Below are positions 1-7,758 of a DNA stretch of 64,000 nucleotides, piece after piece. A model generated the notes under the pieces. That model saw nothing but the letters and a program-made list of their open reading frames with translations. It searched no databases and was not told where the DNA came from. Each line of letters starts with the position of its first letter. Positions within the stretch are counted from its first letter, which is position 1. This stretch comes from Hyphobacterium sp. SN044. Lineage in GTDB: Bacteria; Pseudomonadota; Alphaproteobacteria; Caulobacterales; Maricaulaceae. The stretch is from contig NZ_JAKKUV010000005.1 of the NCBI RefSeq assembly GCF_021864465.1, positions 30,455 through 94,454 on the forward strand, read 5' to 3'. The position numbers and the translations under genes were made by a program.

Positions 1-167
1 ACGCGGCGGCGGTTCTCGGTGATCGCGGCCTTGTCGTCGCCGTCCTTCCAGCTGAGATTGAGGCTGGCATAGCCGCCGGTCGAAACCCCGCCATGACGCG
101 TTGTGAAGGCGTGGACGATGCCCGGCCGGTCGAGTGTGTCCGCGTGCAGGAATTCCAGGTCGCTCAC
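1..167 (-). CDS. pgeF: Peptidoglycan editing factor PgeF / YfiH-type laccase-domain protein (3' part cut off)
   Basis: Only the first 55 codons are inside the window; the gene runs off the left edge. The start of the protein holds the family's conserved N-terminal motif GIVHAFTTRHGG (residues 16-27), followed by STGGYASLNL, as in the Cu-oxidase_4/DUF152 (YfiH) family. Members are reported as purine nucleoside phosphorylases and as factors that remove wrongly incorporated residues from peptidoglycan precursors. The start is GTG, and it overlaps the selO stop codon in a GTGA junction (164-167), so the two genes are probably translationally coupled. The zinc/copper-binding histidines and cysteine lie outside the window and cannot be checked. 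Confidence 0.85.
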   Translation of the reverse strand, partial: MSDLEFLHADTLDRPGIVHAFTTRHGGVSTGGYASLNLSWKDGDDKAAITENRRR

Positions 168-1603
168 CCCGTCTCCTCCGGCAGAAAGCCGGTCCGCCCG
201 GCCCCCAGATCATAACCCGCCCGCGCCTCGGCGATATCGCCCAGAAGCGTATGGAAGGCCGACCAGTCGTCGCGCTCGTGGATGGGGGCGAAGCTCGCCT
301 CCATCTGCTCGATCGTCATGTGAACCGGATCGCTGCGGCGGAAATAGGGATGCTCCAGCCGTTCCGGGCGCTCGGCTTCGAAGGCGTCGAAGGCGGTTCG
401 GAAGGCGTCGTAGGTCTCACCGGCATAGAGGGCGCGGCGGTCGTCCGGGGCCTCCATGCCGCGCTGCGCGAAATGGTCGAAGAAGAAGGCCTCCCACGGC
501 GCGCGGCTGTCCTTCAGGAAGGTGAGCGCCGACCTGATCAGATCGTCGTGCGAACCGCCTTCCGTGTGCCTTATGCCCAGCCGCCGGGTGAAGGCCGTGC
601 CGACACTGGTGCGGTAACGCTCCGGGAAGGTGTTCAGCACTTCGACAAGCTTCTCGCCCGGCACGATCAACGACAGCGCCGCGCCGAGTTGCTGGAGCGC
701 CCAGAACACCGCTTCGGGCTGGCGCGCGAAGGCATAGAGGCCGTGCTCGTCGAAATAGGCGGCGGTGAAGCCCGGCTCGAAATACGGCAGGAAGCGCCAC
801 GGGCCGTAGTCGAAACTTTCGCCGGTGACGTTGAGATTGTCGGTGTTGAGGACGCCGTGGACGAACCCCGCCGCCATCCACTCGCCGGCGAGCCGGGCGG
901 ACTGGGCGAGGATTTCGTTCAACAGGGCGAGCGGCCGCTCCTCACCCTTGCGGTCATCGAGCGCCGGGTAGTAGGCGGCGATGCAGTGATCGACCAGCGC
1001 GGTCAGATTTCCGGTGTTCTGCTCATAGGCCTGCCGCTGAAAGGTGCCGAAGCGGACATGGGAGTGCTGCAGCCGGGTCAGCACCGCGCCGCGCGCCGGC
1101 GACGGCTCGTCATGGCGGTGCAGTTTGTCGCCGGTCTCGAATACGGCGAAGGCCTTCGACGTGTAGACGCCAAGCGCCTCAAGCATCTGCGCGGCGAGGA
1201 TTTCGCGTACCGCGCCCTTCAGCGTCAGCCGCCCGTCGCCGGACCGCGACCAGGGCGTCTGACCCGACCCCTTGGTGCCGAAGTCGAGCAGGCGCCCGGC
1301 CGGGTCGCGCATCTGGGCATAGAGAAAACCGCGCCCGTCGCCAATCTGGGGATTGTATTGCCGGAATTGATGGCCGTGATAGCGCATGGCGAGCGGGGGG
1401 TCGGTCCATCCGGGCAGCGGCGCAAAGCGGGCGAAATGCTCGATCTTCTCGTCGCGCCCGAGACCATCCAGCCCGATTTCGCGGGCCCAGCGGGCATTCC
1501 AGAAGCGTTCCTGAATATGGGAAAAGTCCGCCGGATCGACCGGATCGGCGAACTCGGCCCCGAGGGCGGGAAAGGCGCGGTCGGGACGGAAATCGAAAGC
1601 CAT
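164..1603 (-). CDS. selO: Protein adenylyltransferase SelO (YdiU/UPF0061 family)
   Basis: A 479-residue pseudokinase-fold protein, close to the bacterial SelO length (E. coli 478). The family transfers AMP from ATP to Ser/Thr/Tyr of proteins, linked to redox stress. Visible family motifs are GHQF (77-80), IGDGRG (87-92), FGTKGSGQTPWSR with the ATP-contacting Lys111 (108-120), and HGVLNTDNL (249-257) with the presumed catalytic Asp255 and metal-binding Asn256, then FDYGPW with Asp265. No selenocysteine or terminal Cys is present; the tail ends LPEETG. It lies 37 bp after the hydrolase gene and overlaps pgeF by GTGA, suggesting a three-gene leftward operon. Confidence 0.95.
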   Translation of the reverse strand: MAFDFRPDRAFPALGAEFADPVDPADFSHIQERFWNARWAREIGLDGLGRDEKIEHFARFAPLPGWTDPPLAMRYHGHQFRQYNPQIGDGRGFLYAQMRDPAGRLLDFGTKGSGQTPWSRSGDGRLTLKGAVREILAAQMLEALGVYTSKAFAVFETGDKLHRHDEPSPARGAVLTRLQHSHVRFGTFQRQAYEQNTGNLTALVDHCIAAYYPALDDRKGEERPLALLNEILAQSARLAGEWMAAGFVHGVLNTDNLNVTGESFDYGPWRFLPYFEPGFTAAYFDEHGLYAFARQPEAVFWALQQLGAALSLIVPGEKLVEVLNTFPERYRTSVGTAFTRRLGIRHTEGGSHDDLIRSALTFLKDSRAPWEAFFFDHFAQRGMEAPDDRRALYAGETYDAFRTAFDAFEAERPERLEHPYFRRSDPVHMTIEQMEASFAPIHERDDWSAFHTLLGDIAEARAGYDLGAGRTGFLPEETG

Positions 1604-1640
1604 GCGTTTCAGCTAGGCGGCTTCGCCTTGCCCCGCAAGG

Positions 1641-2561
1641 TCAATCGGCGAGCGCGCGGCCCAGCGCATCGGCGGCCTTGTCGGCCAGCTTCTTCGCCAC
1701 GGGCAGCATGCGGGTGAAGTTGAAATAGCCGTGCGGCAGGGCCTTCGCGAAATGCAGCTCGGCGCGCACCCCGGCCGCCGACAGCATGTCGGCATAGGCC
1801 GCGCCCTCGTCCTTCAGCGGGTCATATTCCGCCACGGCGATATAGGCTGGCGGCAGCCCCGCCAGATCGGTGCAGAAGAGCGGCGAGACGCGCGGGTCGC
1901 GGGCAGTTTCGGTGCTGCCGGCATAATTGTCGCGAATCCAGTTCAGCGATTTGGCGGAGACGAAATGGCCCTCGAAGGCTTTCAGCTTGTCCTTGCGCAC
2001 CTCGGCGAGTTGCAAGAGCGGATAGATGAGGAGCTGGAAGCGCAACTGCCCCCGCCGCGCCTGCGCCACCGCCGCGGCAAGTCCGCCCCCCGCGCTGTCA
2101 CCGGCCACGGCGACGCGGGTGGTATCGGCGCCGATCCGCGCCGCGCCCTGGCCCACCGCCCAGTCGAAGGCGGCAAGGCAGTCGTCATAGGCCGCCGGGA
2201 AGGGGTTCTCGGGCGCGAGGCGATAGGCGATGGCGAGCACGCGGACATTGGCGATGGCGCAGAGCCGTCGACAGACCCGGTCATGACTGTCGAGATCGCC
2301 AAAGACATAGCCCCCGCCATGAAAGAAGACGCAGAGCGGCCCGGTTTCGTGGGCGTGTTCCGGACGGTAGAGGCGCGCCTTCAGCGGACCGGCCGGGCCC
2401 GGAATGTCGAGGTCGTGCGTGTCGAGGATGGCGGGCGGCGTCGCCTCGATCAGTTCGGGCGCCTTGCCCATGCCGTCGCGGACGCGGGCGATCATGGCGT
2501 CGGATGCGAACGGGTCCGACATGCCCAGCTTGGTCCAGAATTCTTTTCCGAAATCGCTCAT
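1641..2561 (-). CDS. Alpha/beta hydrolase, hormone-sensitive-lipase-type esterase
   Basis: This 306-residue protein has the oxyanion motif HGGG (81-84), the nucleophile elbow GDSAGG with Ser156, a likely acid Asp247 in AEYDPLKDE, and His277 in LPHGY. Together these form the triad of family IV (HSL-like) carboxylesterases, which act on short-chain or aromatic esters. No signal peptide is seen, so it is probably cytoplasmic. It is the first gene of a leftward run with selO and pgeF. Its natural substrate cannot be read from the sequence. The spacer upstream holds a 116-bp palindromic repeat. Confidence 0.9.
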   Translation of the reverse strand: MSDFGKEFWTKLGMSDPFASDAMIARVRDGMGKAPELIEATPPAILDTHDLDIPGPAGPLKARLYRPEHAHETGPLCVFFHGGGYVFGDLDSHDRVCRRLCAIANVRVLAIAYRLAPENPFPAAYDDCLAAFDWAVGQGAARIGADTTRVAVAGDSAGGGLAAAVAQARRGQLRFQLLIYPLLQLAEVRKDKLKAFEGHFVSAKSLNWIRDNYAGSTETARDPRVSPLFCTDLAGLPPAYIAVAEYDPLKDEGAAYADMLSAAGVRAELHFAKALPHGYFNFTRMLPVAKKLADKAADALGRALAD

Positions 2562-2620
2562 GGATTGGCGATAGCCGGGTGGAGGGGAGCGGGCAAGCGC
2601 CCTCGTCCTTCGATGTTATT

Positions 2621-2736
2621 CCCCCTCACCCTGACGCGCGTCCCTTTCAGGGCCGCCCGTCTTTCCCTCTCCCTCCAGGGAGAGGGAGGGGACCCGGCCT
2701 GAGCCGAAGGCGAAGGTTGGGGAGGGTGAGGGGTCT
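2621..2736. repeat. ~116-bp imperfect palindromic intergenic element, copy 1
   Basis: The ends form an inverted repeat (CCCCTCACCCT on the left, AGGGTGAGGGG on the right), with a central hairpin around the CCCTCTCCCT/AGGGAGAGGG pair. A second copy in reverse orientation lies at 39124-39239; aligned as reverse complements the two are similar over their whole length. The right edge reads GGGTCTA, whose complement TAG is the stop codon of the adjacent leftward small gene. It is a REP/MITE-like element with no coding capacity. Confidence 0.8.
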
Positions 2737-2959
2737 AATGCACCGTGATCTCGCCGCCGCGGTCGAGGCGGCCGGCGAGCGCGTCTTCCATCACCGAACG
2801 CAGGGCGCGCCAGGCGTCGGCGCGGCCGTCATCGCCGAGGGCCTCCATCTCGCCCACCGCCTCGTCGGCATAGCCGATGGCGCGCGCGCCGTGACGGTCG
2901 ACGAGGGTGAAGGCGATCTGACGCATGTCATCGGGGGTGATGCGGGAGGACGGGTGCAT
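2735..2959 (-). CDS. Small conserved-looking hypothetical protein (74 aa)
   Basis: I do not recognise this family. The 74-residue protein is acidic and predicted mostly helical, without signal peptide, membrane segment or cysteine. Its core is DDMRQIAFTLVDRHGARAIGYADEAVGEMEALGDD followed by a helix with AWRALRSVMEDALAG; this Ala/Glu/Arg-rich pattern looks like a real small cytoplasmic helical protein and not a random frame. Its TAG stop is supplied by the end of the palindromic element at 2621-2736. It lies between the esterase and DUF924 genes on the same strand. Existence as a gene is likely; function is unknown. Confidence 0.55.
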   Translation of the reverse strand: MHPSSRITPDDMRQIAFTLVDRHGARAIGYADEAVGEMEALGDDGRADAWRALRSVMEDALAGRLDRGGEITVH

Positions 2960-3039
2960 GGGATGAAAACTCTCCGGATGGGTTTGACCGGATAGGGAGC
3001 AAGGGCCGGGCCAGCGCTAGGCGCGCCCAAGCCCTTGAT

Positions 3040-3684
3040 TTAATTGTCGTTGGTCGATTGCTCGGAGACCGGCGTTCGTGACGATCCTGCCGTGCCGGAG
3101 GATTTTGCCGGGCGTTTCGCGCCGGGTGCGTAGCCGCCATTGCGGAGATAGGTGATTTCTTCCGGCGTCGAGGTCCGCCCCAGCGCATCATTGCGATAGG
3201 GGAAGCGGCCGAAGCGTTCGATCACCTCGCGGTGCTTTTTCGCGTGTTCAACCGTGTTGTCGCCTTCGGGCAAGCGTTCGGCGCACAGGGCGACGCAGAG
3301 ATCCTGATCCTCGATGTCCTCGGAATGCATGAAGGGCACGTAGGCGAAGGAGCGGCGCGACGGTGCGATCGTCCAGTCGAGCCCGCTGTCGACGAGGCGG
3401 AAGGCCGCGGCATGGGCCAGATGGTCGAAGTCGAACGCCTTGCCCGAACCGCGCCAGGTGTTCCGCGTCAGCTGGTCGAACAGGATGATGAGGGCGAGTG
3501 CCCCATCCGCCGTGGCTTCCCAGGGATGGCCATCCGGCTCGGCGCGCCGCGCCTCGGCCTCGATCGCCTTCGCGAAACGCCGGCGGATTTTCGCATCGAA
3601 CTTCGCATCGGAGACGAACCAGCGCTCGCGCGGGATTTCCTCAAACCAGAATGTCAGAACCGATTGCGGCGTGAGCGTCGTCAA
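3040..3684 (-). CDS. DUF924 family protein (TPR-like fold)
   Basis: The 214-residue protein has the DUF924 hallmarks: VLTFWFEEIPRERWF at the N-terminus, ALALIILFDQLTRN (about 62-75), FMHSEDIEDQ, and RFGRFPYRNDALGR near residue 160. The family has a helical TPR-like fold and no established biochemical role; it is probably soluble and cytoplasmic. The only sensible start is TTG at 3682-3684, which overlaps the TGA of the upstream acyl-CoA synthetase (TTGA). Translation is therefore probably coupled to that gene. The C-terminal 25 residues are Ser/Thr/Lys-rich and likely disordered. Confidence 0.88.
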   Translation of the reverse strand: MTTLTPQSVLTFWFEEIPRERWFVSDAKFDAKIRRRFAKAIEAEARRAEPDGHPWEATADGALALIILFDQLTRNTWRGSGKAFDFDHLAHAAAFRLVDSGLDWTIAPSRRSFAYVPFMHSEDIEDQDLCVALCAERLPEGDNTVEHAKKHREVIERFGRFPYRNDALGRTSTPEEITYLRNGGYAPGAKRPAKSSGTAGSSRTPVSEQSTNDN

Positions 3685-5477
3685 AGGCGTTTGATTCCGT
3701 CGTTGATCGCGGTGAACAGGGCCGGTTTCAGTGCAATATAGCCCTTCTCCTCGTCATCGAACCAGAGCGGGTCCTTGACCGTCTTCGGGTCGTAGCCCTG
3801 CTTCACGAGATCGACCTTGCGGAATTTGAACGTGCCGGTCGTGTCGGTCTCTTGCTGCAGCCGGATGAAGACCGGGCGGGCATAGGCCGGCAGCGCCCCA
3901 TGGATGTGGGCACGCAGGCCTGCGAGGTCGAAGTCCGGCGCGACGACCAGCGCGGCCATGCCGGCACGGCCGGGATAGCCCGGAACCTCGACGCCATAGA
4001 CATTGGCCTGCTGGACCCCCGGGAAGCGGCCGATCGCCTCGGCGACCTCGTTGGTCGAGACGTTCTCCGAGCGCCAGCGGAAGGTGTCGCCCACCCGGTC
4101 GACGAAATAGTAATAGCCCTCGGCATCGCGGCGCATCAGGTCGCCGGTGCGGAACCAGGCATCGCCGGTTTCGAAGACGTCGCGGAGGATCTTCTTCGCG
4201 GTCTCTTCCTTGTTCTGATAGCCCTCGAAGCGGAAGCGGGTGTCGTTCGGATCGATCCGGCCGATGGCTTCGCCGACCTCGCCCGGCTCCGTCTTGCGGC
4301 AGAACCCGTCGGGACCGCGCACCGGCGCCTCGGTTTCGTAGTCGAACGCGGCCAGTTCGACATTGAAGCGCCATTTCAGCCAGGGCGGTATGCGCCCGAT
4401 CGCACCGGGCTTGGAGTCGAGATTGACGAGGCCGACATTGCCCTCGGTCGCGCCGTAAAACTCCATGATGCGCGGAATCGCGAAGCGCTTCTGGAACTCG
4501 ACCCAGATGTCGGGCCTGAGACCATTGCCGATGATGCAGCGGATGTCGTGGTCGTCCTCGGCCGGATTGGGCGGGGTCGACAGCAGGAAGCGGCAGAGCT
4601 CGCCGACATACATGAAGAGGGTGGCGCGGTAGCGCTGGACCTCGTCCCAGAACAGCGAGGCGGAGAATTTCTTGCGCACGATGAGTGCGCCGCCGCGCGA
4701 GATGGCACAGCCGACGCCGCACAACCCGCCGGTCGAGTGATAGAGCGGCAGCACCATGAACATGCGGTCTCCCGGTCCGGCATTGCAGCCCGCGGAGAAG
4801 ATGTTGAGGTAGTACATCACCCGCGTGTGGGCGAGCGGCGCGGCCTTCGGAAGGCCGGTCGTGCCCGATGTGTACATCTTCAGGCAGGCATCGCGGGCGC
4901 GCAGATGCGACCTGTGTTCGCGCGACGGACGGTCGGCGGGCTGGCCTGCAATCGCCTCGTCGAAATCGCCCGCCCCGTCCGGGGCCGGGGTGCGGTCGAG
5001 ATACCAGGGCACCATCTCGCAATCGATCTCGTCGCAGGCGCTGTCGAAAGCCTCCTTCAGATCGTCCTCGAGGATGACCTTGCTTGCGCCGGAGATCGAC
5101 AGGCAGTGCGCCAGCGACGCACCGCGCAGCTGGTAATTCACCAGCGCGGAGACCACGCCGACCTTGGACAGGCCGTACCACAGGGCAATGTACTCCCAGC
5201 GATTGGTCAGGAAGAGCGCGACCGTGTCGCCGGGCTTCAGACCCTGGCCCAGCGCCCAGTGCGCGACGCGGTTCGCATAGGCATCGTATTCGGCATAGCT
5301 GACCTCGCCGGTCTCGGTGATGAAGACCGGCAGATCGCGATGTTCGTCGACGATCTCTTCGAGATGGTCGGGCGTCAGCGTTTCGGAATCCGGCTTGATC
5401 CAGCCCACCTCCCGCGTCACGCGCAGCAGTTCCTTCAGATAGAAGAATTCGCGGCCGAGATAGCGGATCGGACCCAT
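3681..5477 (-). CDS. Long-chain acyl-CoA synthetase of the FATP/very-long-chain type
   Basis: A 598-residue AMP-forming enzyme that activates fatty acids to acyl-CoA with ATP. The phosphate-binding motif MYTSGTTGLPK is at 201-211, YGATEGN at 341-347 (the FATP-type form, followed by VGLVNLDSKPGAIGRIP), a FRTGDLM hinge region is present, and the C-terminal lysine region is TGTFKFRKVDLV. The long-fatty-acid FATP subgroup fits better than classic FadD. The ATG at 5475-5477 is preferred because GGGGAG lies about 10 nt upstream; an in-frame GTG further up would place coding sequence over the promoter and operator. DUF924 overlaps its stop. Expression is probably controlled by the palindrome at 5569-5587. 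Confidence 0.9.
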   Translation of the reverse strand: MGPIRYLGREFFYLKELLRVTREVGWIKPDSETLTPDHLEEIVDEHRDLPVFITETGEVSYAEYDAYANRVAHWALGQGLKPGDTVALFLTNRWEYIALWYGLSKVGVVSALVNYQLRGASLAHCLSISGASKVILEDDLKEAFDSACDEIDCEMVPWYLDRTPAPDGAGDFDEAIAGQPADRPSREHRSHLRARDACLKMYTSGTTGLPKAAPLAHTRVMYYLNIFSAGCNAGPGDRMFMVLPLYHSTGGLCGVGCAISRGGALIVRKKFSASLFWDEVQRYRATLFMYVGELCRFLLSTPPNPAEDDHDIRCIIGNGLRPDIWVEFQKRFAIPRIMEFYGATEGNVGLVNLDSKPGAIGRIPPWLKWRFNVELAAFDYETEAPVRGPDGFCRKTEPGEVGEAIGRIDPNDTRFRFEGYQNKEETAKKILRDVFETGDAWFRTGDLMRRDAEGYYYFVDRVGDTFRWRSENVSTNEVAEAIGRFPGVQQANVYGVEVPGYPGRAGMAALVVAPDFDLAGLRAHIHGALPAYARPVFIRLQQETDTTGTFKFRKVDLVKQGYDPKTVKDPLWFDDEEKGYIALKPALFTAINDGIKRL

Positions 5478-5523
5478 TCGCCTGTTACTCCCCGATAGCG
5501 GCCACTTGCGGGCCAAGCGCGAG

Positions 5524-5551
5524 ACGATAAGGGGGCGACTCCCCCGGTCAA
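5524..5551 (-). promoter_or_regulatory. Candidate sigma70-type promoter of the acyl-CoA synthetase gene
   Basis: Reading leftward, TTGACC (5551-5546) is followed after 16 bp by TATCGT (5529-5524). The spacer contains a GGGGG/CCCCC inverted repeat. The predicted start of transcription is about 40 nt before the ATG at 5477. This is an inspection-based call. Confidence 0.45.
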
Positions 5552-5568
5552 GAAAGGTAAGGCGGCAA

Positions 5569-5587
5569 AAGTGAACACGGTTCACTT
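5569..5587. promoter_or_regulatory. 19-bp perfect palindromic operator upstream of the acyl-CoA synthetase
   Basis: AAGTGAAC-ACG-GTTCACTT is a perfect inverted repeat with a 3-bp centre, lying just upstream of the candidate promoter for the fatty-acid-activating gene and about 120 bp from the divergent gene at 5705. The form is typical of TetR- or GntR-family operators. The regulator itself is not adjacent. Confidence 0.6.
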
Positions 5588-5704
5588 CGCAATGTTACAG
5601 GCCTTGCCGGACCGCCCCCTTGCCCGTTCAGGCCGGTTTCATCTTCGCGCCGTTAACCGTCTCTGATAAGGTCGCTTCAAAGCGCGAAAAAAGGGTGTAC
5701 GGCC

Positions 5705-6220
5705 ATGCTCAGGCTCTACGTGTTCCTCGCCGCCCTCGGCATTGTCGGCGTGTTCGGCGGATTTTTCCTCGGCCAGTCCGTGCCATGGGCCGCCGAGATC
5801 GGCTATGGCGTCATGGTGTTCGCGGCGCTGGCGATGATCTTCTATCCCGCCCGCCGAACCGTGATCTCCTGGGTCATCGCCATCCCGCTCGCGCTGATCA
5901 CCTGGTCGATGCTGTCCTCGCTGGCGGCGCAACTGACCGGCCTGTTCGACCTGTCGCTCCACCCGGTGCTTCAGGACGTGCTGGCCTTCAACATCGCCCT
6001 GCAGGAACGCCTGACGATGATGGTCACCGGCCAGCCGGAGACCGTGTCGATGGCGATGGCAGAACGCGCCGGCGATGTCGCCGACGAGCCTGGCCTGCTC
6101 GACGGGTTTGGCGGGCGTATCGCGATCGATGTCGCGGTGGCCACCGTCGCCACGCTGATCACGGGCCTGGTGAAAAAGGTGCTGAATATCGGCGGCAGCC
6201 GCCCGGTGGGCGCAGCGTAG
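5705..6220 (+). CDS. Hypothetical membrane protein, three to four TM segments
   Basis: The 171-residue protein starts with a hydrophobic segment (residues 2-24, including LGIVGVFGGFFLGQ), followed by segments at about 30-48 and 54-77, then a longer soluble region (90-145) and a final weakly hydrophobic stretch rich in Ala/Val/Thr near 137-157. It ends with a short polar tail. I recognise no domain. It is divergent from the acyl-CoA synthetase and could share the 5569-5587 operator region, although the start codon is far enough away for its own promoter. The reading frame has the codon use of its neighbours, so it is probably a real inner-membrane protein. Confidence 0.6.
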   Translation: MLRLYVFLAALGIVGVFGGFFLGQSVPWAAEIGYGVMVFAALAMIFYPARRTVISWVIAIPLALITWSMLSSLAAQLTGLFDLSLHPVLQDVLAFNIALQERLTMMVTGQPETVSMAMAERAGDVADEPGLLDGFGGRIAIDVAVATVATLITGLVKKVLNIGGSRPVGAA

Positions 6221-6341
6221 GTGCCAACTCGGAGATCGCGACGCGCGTGACACCGGACCCGCAGGGTCCGCAAGCGCGACCGCGCGCCCGCAGCTTTAGC
6301 GAGGAACGACCGAGCGGAGCGAGGGAGAATAAGACAAAGAG

Positions 6342-6426
<85 letters not shown>

Positions 6427-6549
6427 CATTGCCGTGAAGCGGGCGGAACTTGCCTCCGGTCGCGCGGCAAATCAACAAGCAAGCGCGCTCGACGCGGCGC
6501 CCCGGCTCGCCTAGTTTCGCGCCGCCGTCACGCTGCAGCCGGAGCCGCC

Positions 6550-7200
6550 ATGACCGACGCCCCATCCGATTTCGAGGAAAAGGAAAGCGCGACCGGTCTG
6601 ATCGCCCGGCTTGAGGAAATTGCCGCCGACGCGCCGGAAGACGGCATCACGCTTGAGGACTTCATTGAGGCGCTCAGCGAGCGGGCCTTTGGCGTCGTCC
6701 TGTTCGCCCTCGCCCTGCCGGTGTGCATTCCCTTTCTCTATCTCGTGCCGCAGGTCGTCGCCCTGCCGATGATCGTGCTGGCCGGCCAGATGGTCGCCGG
6801 GCTCGGCGAACCCTGGCTGCCGCATAAATTCGCGCAGCGGCGGATCGGCAAGGCCGGGCTTCAGTCGATGGCGAAGAATGGTCGCCGCTGGTTCGGCTGG
6901 CTCGAAGCGCTGGCGCGTCCGCGCCTGCTCTTCCTGTCCGGACCGATCGGGGAGCGGGTCACGGGCGCCTTCTTCTGCCTGTTCTGCGCCTCGATCCTGG
7001 TGCCGCTGCCGCTGACCAATTCCGCGCCGGGCATGGCGATCACGCTCGGCTCGCTCGGCCTGATCACGCGCGATGGAATCCTGATCCTGCTTGGCCTGAT
7101 CTTCGGGGTGGCGTGGATCACGCTGCTCGTGGTCGGCGGGCCGACGCTGATCTACGCCATGGTCGAATGGGCGCGCGGTTTCATCAACGGGGGCGGCTGA
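6550..7200 (+). CDS. ExoD-family (exopolysaccharide synthesis, ExoD) membrane protein
   Basis: A 216-residue integral membrane protein matching the ExoD family: a soluble N-terminus (ITLEDFIEALSERAFG at about 33-48), then hydrophobic segments FALALPVCIPFLYLVPQVVALPMIVLAG, FFCLFCASILVPLPLTNSAPG and a C-terminal pair (GILILLGLIFGVAWITLLVVGG). The central Pro-rich PLPLTNSAPGMAITLGSLGLITRDG block is characteristic. ExoD was found in Rhizobium as a gene affecting exopolysaccharide and alkali tolerance, but its biochemical role is not settled. The start has a GGAG six bases upstream. It lies divergently from tRNA-Leu and 54 bp before dsbB. Confidence 0.85.
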   Translation: MTDAPSDFEEKESATGLIARLEEIAADAPEDGITLEDFIEALSERAFGVVLFALALPVCIPFLYLVPQVVALPMIVLAGQMVAGLGEPWLPHKFAQRRIGKAGLQSMAKNGRRWFGWLEALARPRLLFLSGPIGERVTGAFFCLFCASILVPLPLTNSAPGMAITLGSLGLITRDGILILLGLIFGVAWITLLVVGGPTLIYAMVEWARGFINGGG

Positions 7201-7254
7201 CTGCCGCAGCCCTCCATGCTTGCGCGCGCGCGCCGCTCGCCTATCGTCTGAACC

Positions 7255-7758
7255 ATGATGCTTCCCGCCGCCCATCGCTGGCCACTGTTCGCCGCGCTCG
7301 CTTCCGCGCTCATCCTGGGCGGGGCGTACTTCTTTCAATACGTGCTGAACTATGCCCCCTGCGCGCTGTGCTATGACCAGCGGCACATCCACCAGGCGGT
7401 GATCGGCGCGGGTCTCGTGACCGGCCTTGTCATGCATTTCGCCCCGGGGACGCGCCGCTTCGGCTGGCTCGCCTGTCTCCTGATCGGCGCGATCTACGTC
7501 TATTCCGCCGGCTTCGCCGGCTGGCATGCCGGGATCGAGTACGGCTGGTGGGAAGGTCCCGCGACCTGCACCAATACCGGCAGCACGAGTGTATCCATGG
7601 ACGATCTGAACGCCCTCCTGTCGGGCGGCGGCGATCCGATCGTCCTGTGCGACGAGGCGGCCTGGACGCTCGCCGGCATCTCGATGGCCGGATACAATGC
7701 GCTGATGTCCGCCGGGCTGGCGGGCTTGAGCGGCCTCATCGCCTGGAGGCGCGCATGA
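7255..7758 (+). CDS. dsbB: Disulfide bond formation protein B (DsbB family)
   Basis: The 167-residue inner-membrane protein has four hydrophobic segments and two cysteine pairs: Cys36-x2-Cys39 in PCALCY, next to the quinone side, and Cys105/Cys132 in the second periplasmic loop. This is the DsbB arrangement for reoxidising DsbA by passing electrons to ubiquinone. Its neighbour coq7, a ubiquinone biosynthesis gene, overlaps it by ATGA (7755-7758), so the two are co-translated and linked through quinone. The eight-cysteine secreted peptide encoded 700 bp downstream would be an obvious substrate of the DsbA/DsbB pathway, although that link is inference. No dsbA is in the window. Confidence 0.93.
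   Translation: MMLPAAHRWPLFAALASALILGGAYFFQYVLNYAPCALCYDQRHIHQAVIGAGLVTGLVMHFAPGTRRFGWLACLLIGAIYVYSAGFAGWHAGIEYGWWEGPATCTNTGSTSVSMDDLNALLSGGGDPIVLCDEAAWTLAGISMAGYNALMSAGLAGLSGLIAWRRA

Noticed and set aside
134-1717. 527-codon open frame opposite selO
   Set aside because: It is the antisense shadow of a gene with clear SelO motifs; its translation is Arg/Gly/Glu-rich without domain structure, as expected in GC-rich coding DNA.
3754-5181. 475-codon Arg-rich frame within the acyl-CoA synthetase gene
   Set aside because: Same-strand frame shadow; the +0 frame carries every family motif.
6255-6275. GGACCC-GCA-GGGTCC hairpin near tRNA-Leu as a terminator
   Set aside because: No T-run follows on either strand, and it could be a chance palindrome in GC-rich DNA.
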